Origin: Shewanella intestini
GTDB lineage: Bacteria > Pseudomonadota > Gammaproteobacteria > Enterobacterales > Shewanellaceae
Assembly (NCBI RefSeq): GCF_018221465.1
Contig: NZ_JAAIKR010000009.1
Span: 88,185-152,184 of the forward strand
Direction of reading: 5' to 3'
DNA: 64,000 nucleotides
The notes under the pieces were generated by a model. It did no database searches. It saw only the letters and a program-made list of their open reading frames with translations, and had not been told where the DNA came from. Position 1 is the first letter of the stretch. The number at the start of each line of letters is the position of its first letter. The position numbers were made by a program, and so were the translations under genes. Positions 53,366-61,899 of this stretch are shown here, one piece after another.

Positions 53366-53779
53366 CTAGTTCATTAATAACTGCACTAATTCATTGGCAC
53401 CCGCAACGGCATATTGGCGTTTAATCAACTCACCTGCCGCCGAAAATACAAATATTTCAGCAGATTGCGCTCGATGTTTTGCTAAAAACTGATCGCCCTC
53501 TGGTGTGCCTTCACGTGCTAATAAAAAGTGAGCATTATTACCCAGTGTTTCACGGGCTTGGTTCATTTGCTCCGTTTGCGGATTACTAATTGCTAAACCG
53601 GGATCATAAACAAACACCACAGCCGGTTTGCCATTACCAATTTGTTCGTGGGTAGTTTTAAAGCCTTTTGGCAACATGCCAAATAGCACACTGAGCAACA
53701 CAGCAATACTCACGCCCACAGCCATCATCACCCACAACTTACGTTTAGTTGGATTTGAAGTGTTAATGTCTTCGTTCAT
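53366..53779 (-). CDS. Membrane-anchored thioredoxin-fold-like protein without CXXC
   Basis: A 137-aa protein with one N-terminal transmembrane helix (about residues 15-36) and a periplasmic domain: GKPAVVFVYDPGLAISNPQT, then HFLLAREGTPEGDQFLAKH and IFVFSAAGELIKRQYAV. The order of strands resembles thioredoxin, with YDPGLAIS where WCxxC would be, so it is not expected to be redox-active. Function is unknown. Transcribed alone. Confidence 0.6.
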   Translation of the reverse strand: MNEDINTSNPTKRKLWVMMAVGVSIAVLLSVLFGMLPKGFKTTHEQIGNGKPAVVFVYDPGLAISNPQTEQMNQARETLGNNAHFLLAREGTPEGDQFLAKHRAQSAEIFVFSAAGELIKRQYAVAGANELVQLLMN

Positions 53780-53837
53780 AGGTCCCTCTTAAGCAATAAA
53801 ATTACCATAATGATAGTCAACTTATCTGAGTTAGATA

Positions 53838-53871
53838 TTAAAAAGGCATGAATCATTTCATGCCTTTTTAA
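53838..53871. terminator. Hairpin terminator overlapping the end of a small lipoprotein gene
   Basis: Arms AAAAAGGCATGA and TCATGCCTTTTT around a short loop, with A and T runs on either side. The TGA stop codon of the minus-strand 58-aa lipoprotein lies inside the stem. Confidence 0.8.
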
Positions 53872-54034
53872 TTAAATTGTCAGCGGCAAACGTTAGTAAG
53901 AAATCGTCACCAGCATCTTCAACAGGCGGGATAACGTCAATGGGAGCAGCTTGAGTATTATTGTCATCCGAACAGCCAAATAACACTCCAATAGTAGCAA
54001 TAACAATCAAGCTTGATGACAATTTATTATTCAT
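53858..54034 (-). CDS. Small lipoprotein, 58 aa
   Basis: On the minus strand an ORF from ATG 54034 encodes a lipoprotein signal (MNNKLSSSLIVIATIGVLFG, Cys 21) and a short acidic mature peptide of 38 residues (CSDDNNTQAAPIDVIPPVED and on to LIKKA). The lipobox LFGC with Ser at +2 predicts outer-membrane sorting. The ribosome binding site is weak (AAG). Function is unknown. Its stop codon is within the terminator stem. Confidence 0.6.
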   Translation of the reverse strand: MNNKLSSSLIVIATIGVLFGCSDDNNTQAAPIDVIPPVEDAGDDFLLTFAADNLIKKA

Positions 54035-54410
54035 TCTTACTTATATCATCAACACTAAATTAACAAAATGACACTTGATTGATTGACGGATTGCATCTAC
54101 AAATAAATCAAAAAAGTCGAATAAAAACATTACTTTGATTAAGGTTATTGCATGGGTTTGCTAATAATAAATTCATTAGCATTTACTTATTTATATTATT
54201 ACCTCTCCCACTAAGCTATTGAAAATCATCATAAGCCAAAGGGGGATATCTCAAACCGAATTAAGTCGATCATCTATAATGATTAAAAATAATTAATTCA
54301 AGGTTATTTTTAATCCCTATTATCCTTAAGTCTGAATAAGTTATTGAGTTAATACTCATCATTTAAGTTACGTAGGGACGTATGAAACCGCGGCTAATTT
54401 AGGCTCTCAC
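54035..54410. other. Intergenic region upstream of the FlxA-like promoter
   Basis: An AT-rich stretch of about 375 bp between the small lipoprotein gene and the sigma-28 promoter. I see no gene or repeat. Confidence 0.5.
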
Positions 54411-54437
54411 TAAAGTTGCGCTTCAAAAAGCCGATAA
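54411..54437 (+). promoter_or_regulatory. FliA (sigma 28) promoter
   Basis: TAAAGTTG, an 11-base spacer and GCCGATAA match the flagellar sigma-28 consensus TAAAGTTT-N11-GCCGATAA at 15 of 16 positions, with exact spacing. It lies 31 bp upstream of an FlxA-like gene, whose E. coli namesake is FliA-dependent. Confidence 0.85.
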
Positions 54438-54468
54438 CCTTTTACTTCTCAACTTTTAGGCCATCGTC

Positions 54469-54912
54469 ATGAATATTTCAGGTGTACGCTCAGTCGGCTC
54501 GACTCAACCAAACATCCAAACGGCACACATTAGTGCGAAAAAGGATTCACCAAGCTCAGCGCCAGCTGATGGACCGAACACGGAATCAAGTTCGGTATCA
54601 ATTTCTGATGATGCAAAAAGCAAGCTGTCGTCTGAACTTGGGGCAACAATGCACAAAAACAATGAAGGCGCGAAAGCGCAAGGTGGTATGGTTTCCGCGG
54701 CTGCAAATACCGATAAACGCTCTGACACCGAGAAAAAAATTGATGAATTGAAAGAGCAAATAAAAGAATTACAAAAACAACGTCAAACTTTAGCTAATGA
54801 CAAATCTGATGAAGCACAAGAGCAACGTAAACAAATTGATATGCAAATTCAGATGTTAAATACACAGATAGTCACCTTGCTTAAATCTGCAGAAAAGCAA
54901 GCAAGCACTTAA
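54469..54912 (+). CDS. FlxA-like family protein
   Basis: A 147-aa protein with a Ser/Thr-rich, disordered first half (to about residue 82) and a C-terminal coiled coil (about 85-145; IDELKEQIKELQKQRQTL, then MQIQMLNTQIVTLLKSA). This is the arrangement of FlxA-like proteins. The near-perfect sigma-28 promoter upstream places it in the late flagellar regulon. The molecular role is unknown; there is no signal peptide. Confidence 0.78.
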   Translation: MNISGVRSVGSTQPNIQTAHISAKKDSPSSAPADGPNTESSSVSISDDAKSKLSSELGATMHKNNEGAKAQGGMVSAAANTDKRSDTEKKIDELKEQIKELQKQRQTLANDKSDEAQEQRKQIDMQIQMLNTQIVTLLKSAEKQAST

Positions 54913-55132
54913 CCTTAATGGGTTAACCTCAAGTTAACCCACAAATAAAGTGCTGCGTTCGCGTTGCATTAATAACCGCACAATGAATTACCTTTTCAGC
55001 AGGTACGCTATTGATGCATTAAGTGAACGAGCAACACCTTATTTTTGCAACAAATGAGTTAATTCCAATACAGCCAATGATGAATGCTAAAGCATTAAAA
55101 ACCAATATAGAGACTGGCATCGCCACTAAGCA

Positions 55133-56914
55133 CTAAGCCTGTGATGATTGGCTTGTTAAATAAGATAAACGCGCTTCGATATTAGGTTTTTGTAACTGGT
55201 ACTTCGTCCCTTTTACGCCCAACTCTAATGCTTTACCTGCAGTGAGTAATGCGCCATCACTAAGATGTTCGCCCATAAACGAAATACCAATAGGCATGCC
55301 ATTCATTTCATCTGTGGTTTCGCGTCGGCCAAATGGCACCGTTAACGCGGGATATCCTGCTGGCGAATACAAATCATCGTATATATTTTCAGTTGCCAGT
55401 ACACTAATTTGTTGCTCTATAAAGAATTTTTTAAATATCTCACGTGACACTTTTTCTCTAAAGGCATGTATCTCATTACTTTGTTCACGTGTGTGCGTAT
55501 CCGCAACAGAATCTAATAACCACTTATGGCCAAACACCATTCGCGCAGTGGGATCGGCTTCGTTAAAAGCAATAATTTCATCGAGATTGGCAAAAGGGGC
55601 TTCTTCACCTAACGTCTTTAAGAAATCATTCACTGAATCTCTAAATCCTGGCGGTAAAATTGTCAGCAAATCATTCGGTGCTTTAAAATAATTATCAGCG
55701 ATATGATCACCAAATACGCTATTGAATTTGGCGACAAACTTAACTTGAACGCCCCCTTTTTTAAGTGCGTCAAATAGCGCTTGCTGCATAGGAGATGGTG
55801 ATAATTGAGCTTGGCCAGTATGGTTTGCGCCATGAACATTATCATGAGTTTCTGAGCTATCCGCTTCGACACCCACAACGAGGCTTTGGCGAGCAGCAAG
55901 CGTTAACCCTGCCTGATAATTCCACCCCGCAGCAGCACAGCAAGAAGCGCCATAAGGGTCATTGTCATCAATAGCAGCAACAATTGTCATTGTCGTAGCG
56001 ACATCATCAATGGTTTGCCCCATAATCCCCATCGAATCTTGTGCGACATCTAAAGGAATAACATAGTCTCGGCTAATCAATCCTCGGGTTGATTTTAAGC
56101 CAATTACCCCGTTGACAAATGCAGGTGCTAATACTGAACCTGAAGTTTCAGAACCTATGGCAATTGGCATTAAATCGGCAGCAACAGCCACGGCTGAGCC
56201 TGAACTTGAGCCCCAAGTCGTGTACAACCCATATGGATTATACGTTTGACCACCATTATTTGAAAAACCATTAGGAGCACGCCAATCGGTAAAGTTAGCC
56301 CACTCACCTTGATTTAACTTTCCGAAAATCAATGCGCCTTGGACACGTAATTGCTGAACTAAAAAGGCATCGCGAGACGGCTCCCACGCCAACATAGCCG
56401 CTGACCCTGTTGCTGTATGCAGTTTATCTGCCGTGGCAACATTGTCTTTTAAACCAACGGGGATGCCTAATAATGACAACCCTGCTTGTCCGTGTTGTTC
56501 ACGTTGAGTATCTGCTGCAATGGCATCAGTGATGATATCGGGGTTGAACTCAATAATCGAATTTAGCCCATCAACGTCATATAACCGAGCACGGTATAAA
56601 TAGCATTTCACTAATTCAAGCGAGGTTAATTGCTTTTCATTCATCAACTGCTGCAATTGAGCAATGGTTTTATCCATCACCAAGGCCAATGTTCTATCGT
56701 ACTGCTCGACACCGTAATCCGCTAAATTGTCAGCAAACTGAGCAATATCACGAAACACTTTGCCAGTATAATTAACAGGCTCAAAAATGTGACAACCATT
56801 TTCTGTCGTCTTATCTATTTCAGGTATTTGGTAATTTTTATTATCACCCTGCTTACCATTTTTTGTGGCGATGGTAATAAGCGGCTTACGGTGACAAGTT
56901 TGCTGAGTCGACAT
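55133..56914 (-). CDS. Amidase signature family enzyme
   Basis: A 593-aa hydrolase with the amidase signature: catalytic Lys in GLKDNVA (about residue 155), cis-Ser in the GSSSGSAVAVAA stretch and nucleophile Ser in GSETSGSV. An N-terminal extension of about 90 residues precedes the amidase core (LQQLMNEKQLTSLELVKCY) and no signal peptide is visible. Similar enzymes hydrolyse amides or act as aryl-acylamidases; the substrate is not predictable. Two cysteines (SCCAAAG) in the middle are unusual. Transcribed alone. Confidence 0.88.
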   Translation of the reverse strand: MSTQQTCHRKPLITIATKNGKQGDNKNYQIPEIDKTTENGCHIFEPVNYTGKVFRDIAQFADNLADYGVEQYDRTLALVMDKTIAQLQQLMNEKQLTSLELVKCYLYRARLYDVDGLNSIIEFNPDIITDAIAADTQREQHGQAGLSLLGIPVGLKDNVATADKLHTATGSAAMLAWEPSRDAFLVQQLRVQGALIFGKLNQGEWANFTDWRAPNGFSNNGGQTYNPYGLYTTWGSSSGSAVAVAADLMPIAIGSETSGSVLAPAFVNGVIGLKSTRGLISRDYVIPLDVAQDSMGIMGQTIDDVATTMTIVAAIDDNDPYGASCCAAAGWNYQAGLTLAARQSLVVGVEADSSETHDNVHGANHTGQAQLSPSPMQQALFDALKKGGVQVKFVAKFNSVFGDHIADNYFKAPNDLLTILPPGFRDSVNDFLKTLGEEAPFANLDEIIAFNEADPTARMVFGHKWLLDSVADTHTREQSNEIHAFREKVSREIFKKFFIEQQISVLATENIYDDLYSPAGYPALTVPFGRRETTDEMNGMPIGISFMGEHLSDGALLTAGKALELGVKGTKYQLQKPNIEARLSYLTSQSSQA

Positions 56915-57276
56915 TCATTTATCTCTAAATATTCTCTATCCATTGATAATATATGAGTCATTTCAGTTATCACAAGCGCACGCTATTATTTAAGCTGCCA
57001 AGTAAAATTATAAGAATAGTTTAAAACTCAAGCGTTTTAATTAAGTAATTTTTTTAATTAATCAATAAAAAATACTCACCTTTAATATCAAAATCAACAA
57101 ACAACCTACATTTAAACGCATATTAAACATGTTTAAATAATGTGAACTTCAAGTAATTAAATAGACGCTACAAATATAATATTTACATTATAAATTCAAA
57201 AACAAAGTTTAACTTGCAAGGTCATAGCAATAACGATTAATGTCATTTTCACTTATATTTTTAGAGTACATACAAA
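56915..57276. other. AT-rich intergenic region
   Basis: About 360 bp of strongly AT-rich sequence between the divergent amidase and superoxide reductase-like genes. It holds their promoters. I see no clear operator. Confidence 0.5.
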
Positions 57277-57687
57277 ATGCAAAATAGAAGACACTTTTTA
57301 AAAAGCTCATTATTTGTATCAGGTGGCGCAGCACTTGCTATTTCAACACCATCACTTGCAGCGACAAACTCATTACCTAACGGCATTGTTTATTCAACCG
57401 AAAAAACCGGTAAATGGGCAGGAAAAGAAAAAGGCCATGTACCAACGATTACAGTAAAAGGTAATCAAGTTACCGTGCAAACTTTTCATCCGATGTCAGC
57501 AGAGCACTATATTGTCAAACATACTTTAGTGACTGAAGATGGAGAAGTATTAGGTGAACACCTATTTGCTTCAACTGACAAAGCAGCCATCTCTACCTAT
57601 ACCGTTGAGACAAAAAATAAAACCTTGTTTGCAACCAGTTTTTGTAATCAACATGATTTTTGGGTGTCAAAAGCGACAAAGATTTAA
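57277..57687 (+). CDS. Superoxide reductase-like protein, Tat-exported
   Basis: A 136-aa protein with a Tat-type signal (NRRHFLK, hydrophobic stretch, cleavage near SLA-AT at residue 29) and a desulfoferrodoxin/neelaredoxin domain. The iron ligands are all visible: H54 (EKGHVP), H71 and H77 (HPMSAEH), C123 and H126 (CNQHDFW). The N-terminal rubredoxin-like iron site is absent, so it is of the 1Fe type. It should reduce superoxide to peroxide in the periplasm. Tat export fits folding with iron in the cytoplasm. Monocistronic. Confidence 0.82.
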   Translation: MQNRRHFLKSSLFVSGGAALAISTPSLAATNSLPNGIVYSTEKTGKWAGKEKGHVPTITVKGNQVTVQTFHPMSAEHYIVKHTLVTEDGEVLGEHLFASTDKAAISTYTVETKNKTLFATSFCNQHDFWVSKATKI

Positions 57688-57995
57688 TCGTCGCGGCATA
57701 AACTAACCTGTTGGTAAAATAGCGTTTCTAAACGGTATTTTACCACTATCAACAAGACACTTTTTAAGCGGCAATGAACCAAAACGCTCATTCGAGCGCC
57801 CTATTTCACTCCCCCCTCACTGCACATACCCGCCCTTTTAAAACAACATCTCCACACTTTTTACCATCAAGGAAAATAAAGTATAAAAACGCGGCTCATC
57901 ACGCCATAATTCTCTCATATTTCACTTTACCTAAGTCAAAAAAACACAGGTATTATCGTAACTGGCGTTTAATTTCGCCCGCGTATCACTGCAGC

Positions 57996-58092
57996 CTAGG
58001 TCAACGTCAGCTAGGTAATAACCCACATTTATCAACAATGGGTTATTACCAAGCCGTGTTATCACCGGCATGTTGGTATCAGCACCAACATG
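57996..58092. repeat. Three consecutive inverted repeats in the 57.7-58.4 kb gap
   Basis: CCTAG...CTAGG (from about 57996), GGTAATAACCCA with its perfect complement (58014-58025 and 58039-58050) and CATGTTGGT...ACCAACATG (58069-58077 and 58084-58092) follow one another. There is no T run, and the surrounding 714-bp gap lacks a credible gene (a 107-codon frame across it has no protein-like features). It may be a structured RNA or a dispersed element. Confidence 0.5.
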
Positions 58093-58401
58093 TTTAACGA
58101 CCAAGCGAGTAAAAAAGGTCTATACACATGAAGGTCTGACAAGAAAAAACGGGCCAAAAACAACATTAACAAATTGGTTTTAGCCTTTATGAGTCAGTAA
58201 TTACTTGTGGGGTATTTAGGCTCAACGACCACAAGGACTTCAAATAGCAAAGCGTTGCTTCACCGCATTCTTATTGCGTTACAAAGTCTCACAATCTTCA
58301 TTGAGTTTTGCACTGTTTTACCCGCATGATTCATTTAAACTAACGCGAATAACTTGTTATAAACATTAAAATAATATTGCTAACAACCTTACGGAGCCAC
58401 C

Positions 58402-59610
58402 ATGCTTAATCGCAACACAACACGCACTTTAATGGCGTTACCCCTTTGTATTTCATCTGTTTTGGCTGTCTCTGCTCAGGCTAACGCAACCGCGTTTGAT
58501 AGCCGTGCTTTTGCCATGGGTGGTGTTGGTGTCAGCAGCGCAAATTACTTATCGGCATCGTTTCACAACCCCGCATTAGTGGCGCGGTTTAATCAAGACG
58601 ATGGCGTTGGATTGTTATTTCCATCTATCGGGGTTGATGCCAACGATCCTGAAGATCTGATTAAACATGTTGAAGATTTTTCAGATATATATGATGAGTT
58701 TAAGCAAATATCACAGCCAACAGCGGCTGATGCCCAACTGATTATCGATCAATTAACGTTAATCCAAGGCAACTCCGCCCAAGTAAAAGCTGGCACTCAG
58801 TTTGCGGTGGCCATTCCTAATCATACCCTCGCGATAAATATATTTGTTCAAGGTTATGCTGACGGATTTGTCTTTGCAGATATTGCTGATGACGACCTTG
58901 ATATTAATAACATCATCAATCAAGACCTCAGCTCACAAGCATTAACAATGGGTGTGGTTATTTCAGAGTTTGGGGTCAGTCTAGCCAAGTCATATAAGTT
59001 AGCTAATGCCGAAATTTTTTACGGCGTGTCACCTAAATATCAAAATGTACAAACCATTAATTACATTAGTGATATTGAAAACTACCAGTTTGATGATTGG
59101 GATGATGACAAATATCAATCAGACGACAGCAATATGAATGTGGATGTGGGTTTTGCTTACCAACACCAAGGTGGTTATGGCATTGGTTTTGTAGGTAAAA
59201 ACTTAATCAGTAACCGCTACAACACCCAACTGATTAACGGCGTACAAGCACAATACCAAATAAACCCAACTTACACGGTGAGTGCTAACTATCACAATGA
59301 CTTTATTGTGGCAGCAATTGACGTGCAGCTGAATGAATCTGAAGGTTATCAATCACTCACAGGCACTACCAATGCGTTTGACACTGAAAATGATAACCAC
59401 CAAATGGCCGCCGTAGGCATTGAATTATTCCCGCAAAGTTGGGTTAAATTCCGCGCAGGTTATCAAAAAGACTTAACCGATAATACTGACGACAGCATCA
59501 CCGCAGGCTTTGGGTTCTCGCCTTTTAATGTCTTTCATTTTGACCTTTCAGCAAGATACGCCGACAACAACAACTTTGGCGCTGCAATTCAAACCCGCTT
59601 TACCTTTTAA
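58402..59610 (+). CDS. TraF-like outer-membrane barrel protein (conjugal transfer TraF_2 family)
   Basis: A 402-aa exported protein (signal peptide ending ANA-TA, about residue 30) with FDSRAFAMGGVGVSSANYLSA and SFHNPAL near the mature N-terminus, a pattern of FadL/TraF-like barrels (the family named for plasmid TraF but common on chromosomes). Many beta strands follow and the protein ends in TRFTF. There are no conjugation genes nearby, so a transfer role is unlikely. It may be an outer-membrane transporter of unknown ligand. GGAG lies before the start. Confidence 0.8.
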   Translation: MLNRNTTRTLMALPLCISSVLAVSAQANATAFDSRAFAMGGVGVSSANYLSASFHNPALVARFNQDDGVGLLFPSIGVDANDPEDLIKHVEDFSDIYDEFKQISQPTAADAQLIIDQLTLIQGNSAQVKAGTQFAVAIPNHTLAINIFVQGYADGFVFADIADDDLDINNIINQDLSSQALTMGVVISEFGVSLAKSYKLANAEIFYGVSPKYQNVQTINYISDIENYQFDDWDDDKYQSDDSNMNVDVGFAYQHQGGYGIGFVGKNLISNRYNTQLINGVQAQYQINPTYTVSANYHNDFIVAAIDVQLNESEGYQSLTGTTNAFDTENDNHQMAAVGIELFPQSWVKFRAGYQKDLTDNTDDSITAGFGFSPFNVFHFDLSARYADNNNFGAAIQTRFTF

Positions 59611-59929
59611 CCAGTAAGCGACTCATATCCCCACGGTTAACAAGTGGGGATATGTAAAATTATGCCAAAGGACATTTTTCCCTTCTGCCCCGCACAAGTA
59701 AATCATCACTATGTTAACCACTTTAACTTGCCTTGCTTAGATTTTGGTTTGTTTAGGTTTTGGCTTGCTTAGTTTCAGCCTTCCATAGCAAAACCAACAC
59801 TGCTAAATGCAATAAACGCTTAGGCTAAAACGCCATTTTCCCAGCCAAGCTAAGCCATGATATTACTTGCACCCAGTCTATTGAGGGCATAATCTGATGG
59901 CATTGATAAAGCCTTTACATGAGCTATTT
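59611..59929. other. Intergenic region before nfsA
   Basis: About 320 bp with a short TTAGNTTTNG-rich stretch near 59735-59780 (TTGCTTAGATTTTGG, TTTAGGTTTTGG, TTGCTTAGTTTC). Otherwise I see nothing. Confidence 0.5.
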
Positions 59930-60652
59930 ATGAACCCAACAATAGACACCTTGCTTGCACATCGTTCCATTCGAAAATTCTCATCACAACACATCACCCC
60001 AAAGACATTAGACAACATACTGCAATGCGCCATCTCGGCATCGAGTTCAAGCTTTATTCAATGCGTCAGTATCATTAGAGTGACCAACCCTGAAACCCGA
60101 CAACAAATTGCAGCACTGGCAGGTGGCCAGCATTACGTCGCAAGCGCCGCTGAATTTTTAGTGTTTTGCGCAGACTATAATCGTCATCAGCAAATTCACC
60201 CATCGGCACAACTTGGGTATAGTGAACAAACGCTCATTGGCGCAGTAGACACCGGATTAATGGGACAAAATGCCTTAATTGCCGCTGAATCATTAGGCTT
60301 AGGAGGGGTATTTATTGGCGGGATCCGCAACGATCCTGAGCAATTAACGCAGTTATTGTCACTGCCTGAGCATGTGTTGCCATTATTCGGCCTCTGCTTG
60401 GGATACCCCGATCAGCAACCTGAAACCAAACCTCGGTTGCCACAATCTATTCTTGTCCACCAAGAAACCTATCAAGCGGTAGATAAAAGCGAATTGGCAC
60501 AATACGATAAGCAAATAACGGATTACTATGCCAGTCGCAGCACTAATAGCAAACAAATGACCTGGTCAGAGCAAATCACCACAATATTAAGTAAAGAATC
60601 ACGACCATTTATGCAGCAATATCTGCACAAACAAGGCTTTAGCGTGAAGTGA
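59930..60652 (+). CDS. nfsA: Oxygen-insensitive NADPH nitroreductase NfsA
   Basis: A 240-aa flavin reductase of the NfsA type, exactly the length of E. coli NfsA when started at ATG 59930 (MNPTIDTLLAHRSIRKF). Landmarks are HRSIRKF for FMN binding, SSSSFIQCVSIIR, FCADYNRHQQI, ESLGLGGVFIGGIRN and ESRPFMQQYLHKQGF at the C-terminus, all typical. It reduces nitroaromatics and quinones with NADPH. A frame start at 59897 is rejected because it adds 11 residues not found in the family. A terminator follows. Confidence 0.93.
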   Translation: MNPTIDTLLAHRSIRKFSSQHITPKTLDNILQCAISASSSSFIQCVSIIRVTNPETRQQIAALAGGQHYVASAAEFLVFCADYNRHQQIHPSAQLGYSEQTLIGAVDTGLMGQNALIAAESLGLGGVFIGGIRNDPEQLTQLLSLPEHVLPLFGLCLGYPDQQPETKPRLPQSILVHQETYQAVDKSELAQYDKQITDYYASRSTNSKQMTWSEQITTILSKESRPFMQQYLHKQGFSVK

Positions 60653-60688
60653 TTTTTATTGATTTAATAAACTCATTACCCAAACAAC

Positions 60689-60718
60689 AAGCCCCGATAC
60701 CGTTAAGTATCGGGGCTT
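60689..60718 (+). terminator. Terminator after nfsA
   Basis: Perfect 12-bp arms AAGCCCCGATAC and GTATCGGGGCTT with a 6-nt loop, followed by TTC. Confidence 0.85.
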
Positions 60719-60849
60719 TCAATTTGTGAGTTTCTAAGCTTTTAGGCTTTAAAGCAACACCAACATCTAACGCAAGAAAAATGGGCTTAGGGCAAGGATG
60801 TTTATCGCAACGAATCGTGTTTTTTAACTACACAAGAACAATAACATGG

Positions 60850-60901
60850 CCATACATTAGAATTGAGTCGTGTTACTTATATTAATTATGGGTGGCATGT
60901 T
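60850..60901 (+). repeat. 52-bp dispersed repeat, copy 1
   Basis: Begins CCATACATTAGAATTGAGTC and ends GGGTGGCATGTT. It is identical over 52 bp to copy 2 and has one mismatch to copy 3, all in the same orientation. Copies 1 and 3 share a further AATAACATG on the left, so the extended unit has imperfect inverted ends AACATG...CATGTT. Confidence 0.95.
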
Positions 60902-60943
60902 TAAATGGTGGTGTTTAATGATTGGGTTGTTAGTATGCAACAT

Positions 60944-61006
60944 GAGAGTTACCTTTTTTGTTTTGATTAAAGATTCGATACCTTTCTATCAAAACGGGTA
61001 ACTCTC
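60944..61006. repeat. Imperfect inverted repeat next to repeat copy 1
   Basis: GAGAGTTACC pairs with GGTAACTCTC, and after a bulge GTTTTGAT pairs with ATCAAAAC, leaving a 20-nt loop. It lies between repeat copy 1 and the 3' end of marR, and may act as terminator or as part of the repeat-associated structure. Confidence 0.7.
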
Positions 61007-61069
61007 ACTTTTCAAGTGAAGTGTCAGATCTAGTCGAAACTAATATATCTAGATAGACACATGGTCCTC

Positions 61070-61549
61070 CTAAGGAAGTAATTGATCAAATATCAGTTTT
61101 AGTTGGGATATTTGTGTCTCATTTAATCCTTTGAACAGTTTGCCAATTTCATCAAAAAATTTTGGACTAGCATTAGACATAAATTCAATACCATCGTTAG
61201 TCAATGAGATAATTACGGACCTCTTATCTACGTAATCATGTCTTCTTGTCACCAGACCTTTCGTATCCAGTCGATCAATCCTGTTGGATAAAGCACCAGA
61301 TGATGGTAATAAAGTGCGCTCTTTCAGTTCCTTTGCTGTCAGCTCAAATGGACTTTTGGAGCGAAAAAGTGTAGCAAGAACATCAAATTCAGAAACGTTA
61401 AGCCCATACTCCTTACAGAAGTTATTTCTAACGTCAGATAGCAGAGATCCAAATCGTACAAAAAATGTAGCAAGTTCAACTGTGTCTCTATTCAGTTTCT
61501 TATCCACTGAAAGCCATTGTTCGGTAACTTCTTCAATGCTGATGTTCAA
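61070..61549 (-). CDS. MarR family transcriptional regulator
   Basis: A 159-aa MarR protein with the winged helix at about residues 50-125 (EFDVLATLFRSK, LTAKELKERTLLPSSGALSN, KGLVTRRHDYVDKRSVIISLT) and helical dimerisation ends. It is divergent from an EamA transporter gene and downstream of a 61-aa membrane peptide gene (14 bp apart). It probably represses the transporter in response to a small-molecule ligand. Confidence 0.9.
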   Translation of the reverse strand: MNISIEEVTEQWLSVDKKLNRDTVELATFFVRFGSLLSDVRNNFCKEYGLNVSEFDVLATLFRSKSPFELTAKELKERTLLPSSGALSNRIDRLDTKGLVTRRHDYVDKRSVIISLTNDGIEFMSNASPKFFDEIGKLFKGLNETQISQLKLIFDQLLP

Positions 61550-61563
61550 ATTAAACCCTTACA

Positions 61564-61749
61564 TTAGTGTTCTAATTTTCTGTGCAATCTCTTCGCAATA
61601 TTCAATTTTACACCATAAATGATGATCTTCACCAACAGATCAGTTACTCGAATAAACATATAAGCCCAACATATAATTTCAATCAGAAGGAAGATAATCA
61701 TTTTGATTCCTATCTCAACTATATTTGTAACTAATGATAGCGTTTTCAT
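61564..61749 (-). CDS. Small hydrophobic protein upstream of marR, 61 aa
   Basis: A short ORF with AGGA eight bases before its ATG (reading AGGAAATAAT-ATG) and a hydrophobic middle (about residues 15-50, ILE/VAL/PHE-rich), then a basic tail RLHRKLEH. It ends 14 bp before marR on the same strand, so they form an operon. The ribosome binding site and position argue for a real membrane microprotein. No family is known. Confidence 0.5.
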   Translation of the reverse strand: MKTLSLVTNIVEIGIKMIIFLLIEIICWAYMFIRVTDLLVKIIIYGVKLNIAKRLHRKLEH

Positions 61750-61869
61750 ATTATTTCCTAATTTTATTGGTGTTTAACACTAGATATGATTTCTTGATGC
61801 ATATAGCGATAACTGATTAGTCAGCTTAAATTAACTTTACTTTACTTTTTATTTGTGTTTATGTAAAGT

Positions 61870-61885
61870 ATGTTTAATTAAACAT
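61870..61885. promoter_or_regulatory. Palindromic operator between marR operon and EamA transporter
   Basis: ATGTTTAATTAAACAT is a perfect 16-bp palindrome 15-30 bp upstream of the transporter start codon, in the divergent promoter region, as expected for a MarR operator. Confidence 0.6.
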
Positions 61886-61899
61886 AAATAGAGTGTCAT

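Noticed and set aside
57774-58097. 107-codon ORF between the superoxide reductase-like and TraF-like genes
   Set aside because: It spans three inverted repeats, has no ribosome binding site and its translation is low in hydrophobic core pattern; treated as non-coding.
58402-59610. TraF-like gene as part of a conjugation system
   Set aside because: No other transfer genes are near. The family name is historical and chromosomal copies are common.
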